A stretch of 6,313 nucleotides of DNA from CAZEJK01 sp964512045 (GTDB taxonomy: Bacteria > Acidobacteriota > Thermoanaerobaculia > Thermoanaerobaculales > Sulfomarinibacteraceae): NCBI GenBank assembly GCA_964512045.1, contig CAZEJK010000291.1, forward strand, positions 1 to 6,313, in the 5' to 3' direction. Below, piece after piece: positions 1-5,099 of the stretch; position 1 is the first letter of the stretch; the number at the start of each line of letters is the position of its first letter. Position numbers and translations under genes: made by a program. The notes beneath the pieces were generated by a model. That model was not told where the DNA came from. It ran no database searches and saw only the letters and a program-made list of their open reading frames with translations.

Positions 1-662
1 AGGACTGGATCGAGCGTAGGGCGCGGGGCGAGCCCGCCCACCACCTCTCAGGACTCTGTCCGTTCTCAGGCCGGGAGCTCGCAGTGGACGACCGCGTGCT
101 GATTCCCCGGCCAGAGACGGAGTGGCTGGTGGCCGAGGCGCTCGCAGCACCGTTGCCAGATCGTACCCTGGTGGTGGACGTGGGGACCGGCTCGGGGTGC
201 ATCGCCGTCACGCTCGCGTGCGAAAGGCCCCGTTGGCAGGTGTGGGCCACTGAACGGTCGCCGGCGGCGCTGGCCCTTGCGCGCCACAACGCGCGCCAAC
301 ACCGCGCGTCCGTGCGTCTTGTCGGCTGCGATCTGCTCGTCCCTCTGGCCGGGTGGTTCGACCTGGTCGTCGCGAACCTGCCGTACGTGCCGTCCGCCCA
401 GCTGTCCAGCCTGTCGCCGGAGGTCCAACGCGAGCCGGTGGTGGCACTGGACGGTGGGCCGGATGGTCTCGACATCGTGCGCCGGCTTCTGCGCCAGCTG
501 GAGGGACGACTGAGCGCCGGGGCGATCGTTCTCCTGGAGATCGGCGAGGGGCAGGCCGAGGGAGTGGAGCGTGAGGCCGCCCGCTCGGGTCTGCTGCCGT
601 GGCGCCGAGTGCAGGATCTCGGTGGCGTCGACCGGGTGCTCGGCCTGCGAGCAGCGAGCTGA
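1..662 (+). CDS. prmC: Peptide chain release factor N5-glutamine methyltransferase (5' partial)
   Basis: PrmC (HemK) uses S-adenosylmethionine to methylate the glutamine of the GGQ motif in release factors RF1 and RF2 in the cytoplasm, which improves translation termination. The frame is open from base 3 to the TGA at 660-662 with no stop, so the true start is off the left edge. A GTG at 84 is in frame, but it lies inside the conserved stretch VDDRVLIPRPETEW, and the upstream codons still read as PrmC (GEPAHHLSG, then FSGRELAV), so it is not the start. Most of the N-terminal helical substrate-binding domain is missing. The Rossmann methyltransferase core is complete: SAM-binding VVDVGTGSGCIA at about 171-206, the acidic ATER strand end near 246-257, and the catalytic-site motif NLPYV at 375-389. 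The usual motif is NPPY; here the first proline is leucine. The C-terminal LLEIGEGQ strand is present. Function is confident from the core motifs; the related PrmB (ribosomal protein uL3 methylase) is less likely given the RPETE and GEPxxHLxG signatures. Confidence 0.93.
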   Translation, partial: DWIERRARGEPAHHLSGLCPFSGRELAVDDRVLIPRPETEWLVAEALAAPLPDRTLVVDVGTGSGCIAVTLACERPRWQVWATERSPAALALARHNARQHRASVRLVGCDLLVPLAGWFDLVVANLPYVPSAQLSSLSPEVQREPVVALDGGPDGLDIVRRLLRQLEGRLSAGAIVLLEIGEGQAEGVEREAARSGLLPWRRVQDLGGVDRVLGLRAAS

Positions 663-663
663 G

Positions 664-692
664 TTGACACCTTCTCGGCCGGGGAGCAGAAT
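664..692 (+). promoter_or_regulatory. Probable sigma-70-type promoter for arcC
   Basis: A perfect -35 box TTGACA lies at 664-669, one base after the prmC stop codon. Exactly 17 bases later comes CAGAAT at 687-692, which matches four of six positions of the TATAAT consensus. Transcription would start near 699, leaving a leader of about 60 bases before the arcC ATG. A perfect TTGACA at ideal spacing in GC-rich DNA, placed in the only gap between two genes, is good support; the -10 box is moderate. It implies arcC is transcribed separately from prmC, although read-through is also possible because no U-tract terminator separates them. Confidence 0.6.
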
Positions 693-711
693 ACCCTTTC
701 ATCTTGGCCGG

Positions 712-736
712 GCCCGCGCCGAGCTGTACCGCGGGC
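712..736 (+). other. Hairpin in the predicted arcC leader
   Basis: GCCCGCG at 712-718 is the exact reverse complement of CGCGGGC at 730-736, giving a 7-bp all-G/C stem with an 11-base loop. It ends 11 bases before the Shine-Dalgarno of arcC. No U-run follows, so it is not a typical intrinsic terminator. It may stabilise the leader or affect ribosome access, or it may be chance in GC-rich sequence. A second weaker pairing, 734-738 with 754-758, would enclose the Shine-Dalgarno and cannot form together with this stem. Confidence 0.35.
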
Positions 737-747
737 GCCGCCGTTTC

Positions 748-754
748 GGAGGAG
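748..754 (+). promoter_or_regulatory. Ribosome binding site of arcC
   Basis: GGAGGAG at 748-754 lies 4 bases before the ATG at 759 (6 bases if counted from the GGAGG core). This strong Shine-Dalgarno fixes the arcC start and excludes the alternative frame that is open from base 704. Confidence 0.85.
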
Positions 755-758
755 CGCC

Positions 759-1757
759 ATGACCGATACCTCGAGCACCCATCGACCGGTGGCAGTCATC
801 GCCTTCGGGGGCAACGCTCTCCTGCGTCCGCAAGATCACGGTACCCAGGAGGAGCAGATCACGCTGGCATGGAAGGCCACCCGCTGGCTGGTGGAGATCA
901 TCCAGCGGGGTTACGAGCTGGTGATGGTCCACGGCAACGGTCCGCAGGTGGGCAACATCATGATCCAGGTGGAGGAGGCGGTGACCAAGATCCCGCCGCA
1001 GACACTGGACGTGTGCGGCGCCCAGACCCAGGGCTCCATGGGGTACATGTTGGCCAACCAGCTGCGCAACCGGTTCAACGAGGAGCAGCTGAACAAGCCG
1101 ATCGTGGCCATGCTCTCCGAAGTGGTGGTGGCACGGGACGACCCGGCGTTCGAGAACCCGGCCAAGCCGGTGGGACCGTACTTCACGAGCTACCGGGCGA
1201 ACATGCTCATGCAGGAGCTCGGCTGGCAGATGGTGGAGGACTCCGGACGCGGATGGCGCAAGGTCGTGCCGTCGCCGACCCCGATCGAGATCCTCGGCAT
1301 GGACGTGATGACCAGGCTGGTTCAGGACATGGGCTCCGTGCTCATCGCCGGCGGCGGTGGCGGGATTCCCGTGTACCGCGATGTTGGCGGTTACTACCGT
1401 GGCGTCGAGGCGGTCATCGACAAGGACTACACGGCATCACTGATCGCGCAGCATCTCGATGCGGATCTGTACATCGTCCTCACCCAGGTGCCGATGGTGG
1501 CCGAGAACTTCGGTCGGACCTCCCAGCGCTGGCTGCGCACGCTGCCCGTCGCCAAGGCGCGGGAGATGCTGGAGGGGAATCAGTTCCCCGCAGGCTCCAT
1601 GGGCCCCAAGATCCGGTCCGCGCTGGAGTTCGTCGAGAAGACCGGCAAGGAGGTGCTGATCACCGATGCCGAGCACCTCAAGAGTGCGCTGGCCCGCGAG
1701 TCCGGCACGTTCATCGTGGCCGAGGGTGACATCGAGGTGGCGCCGGGCCTCGACTGA
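759..1757 (+). CDS. arcC: Carbamate kinase
   Basis: Carbamate kinase interconverts carbamoyl phosphate plus ADP with carbamate plus ATP in the cytoplasm. It usually runs in the ATP-making direction as the last step of arginine deiminase or allantoin/oxamate breakdown. The 332-residue product has the family's amino-acid-kinase fold motifs in order: AFGGNALL (15-22), VHGNGPQVGN (57-66), TQGSMGYMLANQL (90-102), KPVGPY (136-141), RKVVPSP (167-173), IAGGGGGIPV (196-205), the nucleotide-site EAVIDKD (217-223), LTQVP (241-245), FPAGSMGPKI (276-285) and ITDAE (301-305). Length is slightly above the usual 310 or so, because of a short N-terminal lead and a C-terminal tail after FIV. The start is set by the GGAGGAG at 748-754. 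No arcA, arcB or arcD lies on either side, so the source of carbamoyl phosphate is unknown here. It probably has its own promoter at 664-692. The family call is firm; the physiological direction and pathway are not shown by the sequence. Confidence 0.96.
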   Translation: MTDTSSTHRPVAVIAFGGNALLRPQDHGTQEEQITLAWKATRWLVEIIQRGYELVMVHGNGPQVGNIMIQVEEAVTKIPPQTLDVCGAQTQGSMGYMLANQLRNRFNEEQLNKPIVAMLSEVVVARDDPAFENPAKPVGPYFTSYRANMLMQELGWQMVEDSGRGWRKVVPSPTPIEILGMDVMTRLVQDMGSVLIAGGGGGIPVYRDVGGYYRGVEAVIDKDYTASLIAQHLDADLYIVLTQVPMVAENFGRTSQRWLRTLPVAKAREMLEGNQFPAGSMGPKIRSALEFVEKTGKEVLITDAEHLKSALARESGTFIVAEGDIEVAPGLD

Positions 1758-1792
1758 GGCCTGGAGTTTTCGAAGATGTAGGCTGCTTGAGT

Positions 1793-1817
1793 CGCTGACA
1801 GGCGGCCCCTGTCAGCG
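1793..1817. repeat. Perfect 10-bp inverted repeat between arcC and waaA
   Basis: CGCTGACAGG (1793-1802) and CCTGTCAGCG (1808-1817) are exact reverse complements separated by five bases (CGGCC). The next outer pair could be a T-G wobble. There is no U-run after it; the following bases are GGCTTCGG and then TATGAT. Two readings fit. It may be a stem-loop that ends or protects the arcC transcript. Alternatively, it may be an operator for a dimeric regulator: if waaA transcription starts at about 1838, the repeat covers roughly -45 to -21, where a -35 box would sit, and no recognisable -35 box is present there. The sequence cannot decide between the two. Confidence 0.6.
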
Positions 1818-1825
1818 GGCTTCGG

Positions 1826-1831
1826 TATGAT
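1826..1831 (+). promoter_or_regulatory. Candidate -10 element for a leaderless waaA transcript
   Basis: TATGAT matches five of six positions of the TATAAT consensus. Only six bases (CGCAAC) separate it from the GTG at 1838, the usual distance from a -10 box to the transcription start. The mRNA would thus begin at or within a few bases of the start codon. This fits the lack of any Shine-Dalgarno before waaA, whereas the other starts visible in the window each have one. No good -35 box is seen 16-18 bases upstream; that area is occupied by the inverted repeat at 1793-1817. Confidence 0.5.
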
Positions 1832-1837
1832 CGCAAC

Positions 1838-3109
1838 GTGATGACGGCGCCGAGCCTCTGGATCTACCGTGCCGTGCTGCACGCGGTGCTACCGGTAGCG
1901 ATGCCAACACTGGCGGTGTCGGACCGTCTCCGGGGCAAGCTGCGGCCGGAGCTGGCGCTGCGCTGGGGGCGGCAGCTGCCTCGGGTCGCACCCGGTGGGG
2001 TGTGGATGCAGGCCGTGTCCGTTGGGGAGGTCGAGATCGGCCGGCGCGTGCTGGCGCGTCTGCGCGAGCGGCGGCCCGAGCTCGGCATCCTGATGACCAC
2101 CACAACTGCCACGGGGCTTGCACGGGCCAGCTCCACCGCGGCGGGCTGGCAGGTGGCGGCGTGTCCCCTCGATCTTCCCGGCCCCGTGCGACGGGTCCTG
2201 GAGTGCACGCGTCCAGGCCTGGTGGTCTTGGTCGAGACCGAGCTCTGGCCGGAGCTCCTCCACCAGTGCGGTCAGACGGGGGTCCCCGTCGTGGTGGTGA
2301 ACGGTCGCCTGTCAGACCGTAGCTTCCGTCGCTACCGTATGGTGCGGGCGGTCCTGCGACCCCTCCTGCAGCCGGTGGTGTCGGTGCTGGTCCGCGCCGC
2401 CAGCGACGCCGAACGGTTCGCGGCACTCGGAGTGGAGCGCGGCCGGATCGAGGTGATGGGCAACGTCAAGTATGATCTGGAGCCGGACCGCACGCCGTTG
2501 CCGTGGGCCGAGCGGGCGAGCCAGGGTCGAAGGGTGCTTGTCGCCGGCTCCACGATGGAGGGTGAGGAGCGGACGGTCCTCGCGGCCTGGAGACAGCTAC
2601 CGCACCGGCCGCTCCTGGTGGTGGCGCCACGGCATCCCGAGCGGTTCGATAAGGTGGCTGCGCTGCTGGATGGCGAGGGGCTTCGCTGGGCTCGCAGAAC
2701 CAAGCTCGAGGATCACGGCTCCGGGGTGGACGTGACGACAGAGGTCATACTGCTGGACACGATCGGCGAGCTGGCGCGAGCGTATGCGTACGCGACGGTC
2801 GCGTTCCTCGGCGGCTCCCTGTCCGGAACAGGCGGTCATAACCCATTGGAGGCGTCGCTGTGGGGCGTGCCGGTGCTGTCAGGGCCAGCGGTTTTCAACT
2901 TTCAGGAGGTCTACGACGAGCTGGTCGGCGCCGGTGGCGCCGAGCTGGTGGCTGACGTGGACTCGCTCCGAGACGCGCTGAGGCGGCTTTTTGGGGATCC
3001 GGCTGCTGCCCGTCAGGTCGGGCTCCGCGGCCAGGAGGTGGTGGCGGCCAACCGCGGTGCGGTGGATCGTACCGTCGACCGTCTCGAGCAGCTCCTCGAG
3101 GGGTCCTGA
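1838..3109 (+). CDS. waaA: 3-deoxy-D-manno-octulosonic acid (Kdo) transferase
   Basis: WaaA (KdtA) moves Kdo from CMP-Kdo onto the lipid A precursor lipid IVA at the cytoplasmic face of the inner membrane, starting the inner core of lipopolysaccharide. The product of 423 residues is the usual length. It is a GT-B glycosyltransferase of the GT30 family. Residues 7-27 form the N-terminal membrane-associating segment. SVGE (61-64) carries the expected catalytic glutamate E64, and VETELWP (132-138) and NGRLSDRS (155-162) follow. GNVKYD (209-214) opens the C-terminal CMP-Kdo-binding half, which has AGSTMEGEE (236-244), APRHPERF (263-270), the GGSLSGTGGHNPLE stretch (325-338) and NFQEVYDEL (354-362). 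The AGST motif has methionine where many homologues have histidine. The start is either GTG at 1838 or ATG at 1841; neither has a Shine-Dalgarno, and the TATGAT at 1826-1831 favours a leaderless GTG. The stop overlaps the lpxK start by one base (TGATG). The number of Kdo residues added cannot be read from the sequence. Confidence 0.96.
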   Translation: MMTAPSLWIYRAVLHAVLPVAMPTLAVSDRLRGKLRPELALRWGRQLPRVAPGGVWMQAVSVGEVEIGRRVLARLRERRPELGILMTTTTATGLARASSTAAGWQVAACPLDLPGPVRRVLECTRPGLVVLVETELWPELLHQCGQTGVPVVVVNGRLSDRSFRRYRMVRAVLRPLLQPVVSVLVRAASDAERFAALGVERGRIEVMGNVKYDLEPDRTPLPWAERASQGRRVLVAGSTMEGEERTVLAAWRQLPHRPLLVVAPRHPERFDKVAALLDGEGLRWARRTKLEDHGSGVDVTTEVILLDTIGELARAYAYATVAFLGGSLSGTGGHNPLEASLWGVPVLSGPAVFNFQEVYDELVGAGGAELVADVDSLRDALRRLFGDPAAARQVGLRGQEVVAANRGAVDRTVDRLEQLLEGS

Positions 3110-4125
3110 TGAGGCGCTGGGAGTGTGCACTGCTGCCATTGACGCCGGTGTACGCGGGAGTCATCGGGCTTCGGAAGCGTGCGTACGCTTTCGGAGTGCT
3201 CCGTCGCCACCGTCTTGCTGTGCCCGTGGTCTCGGTCGGCAACCTGAGCTTCGGAGGCTCCGGCAAGACGCCGACGGTCATCGCCCTCGCCCGTGACCTG
3301 ATCCATCGTGGTCGGCGCCCGGCCGTGGTCACGCGCGGTTTCGGGCGCGCTCCCGGTCCACCGCAGGTGCTGGTGGGCCCGGTCGTTGACGCCGATCCGC
3401 TCCGCTGCGGCGACGAGCCGCTGGAGATCGCGCGCAGCCTGCCCGGTGTGCCGGTGGTCGTGGACTCTGACCGGGTCCGGGGCGGGCGCCGGGCACGCGC
3501 CCTGGGGGCGGATCTCGTGCTCCTCGATGACGGGTTTCAGCACCTGCGTTTGCAGCGGAACGTCGACCTCGTGCTGCTGCCCGCCGACGATCCGTGGGCG
3601 GGGGGACGCCTGCCGCCGCGGGGCCGTCTTCGCGAGCGCCCGTCTGCCCTGCGCCGAGCCAGTGCGGCCCTCGTGACCGGCCTCGATGGCGGCGATGACG
3701 CCCGTCTGCAGACCGTGCGGCGCCAGGTCGAGGTCGTTGCGCCCGGATGCCCGGTTGTGGGGGTCACCTCCAGACTTGTCCGAGTGATGAGCGCGGACGG
3801 CGAGCTGGAGGTCGAGAGTCTCCGCGGACGGCGGGTTGTGGCGTTCGCCGGGCTGGCCCGGCCTGACGGCTTCCGACATACGCTGCAGAGGGCCGGTGCC
3901 GAGGTGGTCGGCTGCCGGTGGTTCGGCGATCACCACAGCTATCGGCCCGACGATCTGGAGGCCGTTTGCGCCGAGGCCGAGGGCGTCGGAGCACTGGCCG
4001 TCACCACCCGGAAGGATGCGGTGAAGCTGCCTCAGGATCCGCGCGTGTGGGTGGCGGAGATCGAGCTGGAACCGCTGTCAGGCAGTTGGCGGGAGCTGTG
4101 GTCAGCGTGCGGAGGGGTGCCATGA
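3109..4125 (+). CDS. lpxK: Tetraacyldisaccharide 4'-kinase
   Basis: LpxK uses ATP to phosphorylate the 4' position of the tetraacyl disaccharide 1-phosphate, forming lipid IVA at the inner face of the cytoplasmic membrane. The 338-residue product has the family layout. A hydrophobic N-terminal anchor spans about residues 7-21 and is followed by a basic LRKR patch. The Walker A loop is VGNLSFGGSGKTP (43-55, with K53 and T54). TRGFGR (75-80) and GDEP (101-104) come next, then the signature LDDGFQH (139-145) with the Asp pair of the active site. FAGLARPDGF (246-255), GDHHSY (273-278) and TTRKDAVKL (299-307) are in the C-terminal part. The ATG at 3109 overlaps the waaA stop as TGATG and has AGGGG at 3099-3103, five bases upstream, so translation is likely coupled to waaA. 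The final four bases overlap the next gene as ATGA. No key residue appears to be missing. Its product is the substrate of the adjacent WaaA. Confidence 0.97.
   Translation: MRRWECALLPLTPVYAGVIGLRKRAYAFGVLRRHRLAVPVVSVGNLSFGGSGKTPTVIALARDLIHRGRRPAVVTRGFGRAPGPPQVLVGPVVDADPLRCGDEPLEIARSLPGVPVVVDSDRVRGGRRARALGADLVLLDDGFQHLRLQRNVDLVLLPADDPWAGGRLPPRGRLRERPSALRRASAALVTGLDGGDDARLQTVRRQVEVVAPGCPVVGVTSRLVRVMSADGELEVESLRGRRVVAFAGLARPDGFRHTLQRAGAEVVGCRWFGDHHSYRPDDLEAVCAEAEGVGALAVTTRKDAVKLPQDPRVWVAEIELEPLSGSWRELWSACGGVP
4111..4117 (+). promoter_or_regulatory. Ribosome binding site that sets the lpxL-type start
   Basis: GGAGGGG at 4111-4117 lies four bases before the ATG at 4122. The same frame is open back to 3918, but that extension lies wholly inside lpxK and encodes an Arg/Gly-rich sequence unlike any acyltransferase, so this site marks the real start. 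Confidence 0.8.
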
Positions 4126-5099
4126 GCCGCCAACGGAGCGCTCTTCGGAACCGGGTGGAGTTCCTCACGTACCGGCTGGCACGGTCCACCGCGCACGCGG
4201 TGGGCCCGAGGACGTTGGCTGGCGTTGGCGCGACGGTGGGCGCGATCTTCCACCGGCTCCGTGGACGCCGGCGCGCCATCCTGGAGTTCAACCTGAAGCT
4301 GGCGTACCCGGAGCTGTCCGGGGACGAGCGGCGCGATCTCGGTCGGGCGGTGGCGCGACACTTCGGCATCGTCAGCCTCGACACCGTGCGCCTGCAGCGG
4401 ATCCAGCCGGACGAGCTGATGGACTCGGTGACCATGGAAGGGCTGGAGAACCTCCGTTCGGTGCTCGATGCCGACAGGGGCTTCTTCTTTCTGTCGGCGC
4501 ATCTCGGCTGCTGGGAGGTCGCGGCCCTGGTAGCGGGCCTGCAGGTTCCCGGGGGCTTCGCTGTGGTCTACCGCCCGCTCGACAACCCTCTGCTCGACGT
4601 GGAGCTACGGCGGCTGCGCAGTCACTGGGGCAACCAGATGCTGGGCAAGCATCGCATCGGCCGAGAGATGGTCGCACTGCTCAACGATCGGCGCGGAGTG
4701 GGGGTTCTGATCGATCAGCGGGCTCGTCCGGAGCAGGGCGGAGTTCTCGTGCCGTTCTTCGGTCACCCAGCCTGGACCCACTCGATCGTCGGGAAGATGT
4801 GCGCTGCGCGTCACGTCCCGGTGGTGCCGATCTGGGGCCTGTGGGACGCACCGGGACGCTACATCGTCCGTTTCGGCGAGCCGCTGTGGATCGAGCCGCT
4901 GAGCGAGGCCGAGCGGACGCCGGAGGCGATCACTGCCCGCCTGACCCTGCTGATCGAAGCGGCGATCCGTGAGCGCCCCGAGCAGTGGCTCTGGTACCAC
5001 GATCGGTGGCGCCACCTGCGCTGCCCTCCGGACGATGGCGGCGGCCTTGAACCAGCCCCCTCCAGGGGCCACGACTCCTCGACGGGAGCTGCTCCATGA
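4122..5099 (+). CDS. lpxL: Lipid A late acyltransferase (LpxL/LpxM family)
   Basis: This family (formerly HtrB/MsbB) transfers a fatty acyl chain from acyl-ACP to the hydroxyl of a primary acyl chain on Kdo2-lipid IVA at the inner membrane. The 325-residue product has the family motifs. The catalytic HX4E is HLGCWE (127-132, H127 and E132). VYRPLDNPLLD (149-159) follows, with a conserved Arg and Asn, then LIDQRARPEQGGVLVPFFG (196-214), PVVPIW (233-238) and the terminal PEQWLWYHDRW (286-296). The N-terminal 50 residues contain a moderately hydrophobic region (about 25-45) before a basic patch (HRLRGRRR), fitting membrane attachment. After residue 300 comes a Gly/Pro/Ser-rich tail of about 25 residues that seems unstructured. 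It starts in ATGA overlap with lpxK and ends in ATGA overlap with purB. Family membership is firm. Which chain and position it acylates, and so lpxL versus lpxM, cannot be decided here; a phospholipid or mannoside acyltransferase of the same superfamily is less likely given the lpxK/waaA context. Confidence 0.9.
   Translation: MSRQRSALRNRVEFLTYRLARSTAHAVGPRTLAGVGATVGAIFHRLRGRRRAILEFNLKLAYPELSGDERRDLGRAVARHFGIVSLDTVRLQRIQPDELMDSVTMEGLENLRSVLDADRGFFFLSAHLGCWEVAALVAGLQVPGGFAVVYRPLDNPLLDVELRRLRSHWGNQMLGKHRIGREMVALLNDRRGVGVLIDQRARPEQGGVLVPFFGHPAWTHSIVGKMCAARHVPVVPIWGLWDAPGRYIVRFGEPLWIEPLSEAERTPEAITARLTLLIEAAIRERPEQWLWYHDRWRHLRCPPDDGGGLEPAPSRGHDSSTGAAP

Noticed and set aside
84..86. GTG at 84 as the start of prmC
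   Set aside because: The frame is open to the window edge and the codons upstream of 84 match the conserved PrmC linker, so the gene begins outside the window.
704..1729. Open frame of 341 codons on the plus strand overlapping arcC in another frame
   Set aside because: It is Gly/Arg/Ala-rich with no family motif, and arcC in the neighbouring frame has every carbamate kinase motif and a strong ribosome binding site.
3013..3936. Open frame of 307 codons on the minus strand opposite waaA and lpxK
   Set aside because: It has no recognisable motif and spans the junction of two well-supported genes on the other strand; a GC-bias shadow.
3918..4121. Possible 68-residue N-terminal extension of the acyltransferase
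   Set aside because: The stretch overlaps conserved lpxK sequence, encodes a low-complexity Arg/Gly-rich peptide, and the Shine-Dalgarno at 4111-4117 points to the ATG at 4122.
5057..5068. CCCCT/AGGGG inverted repeat near the end of the acyltransferase gene
   Set aside because: The two-base spacer is too short for a hairpin loop, the site is inside a coding region, and no U-tract follows; it is not a terminator.
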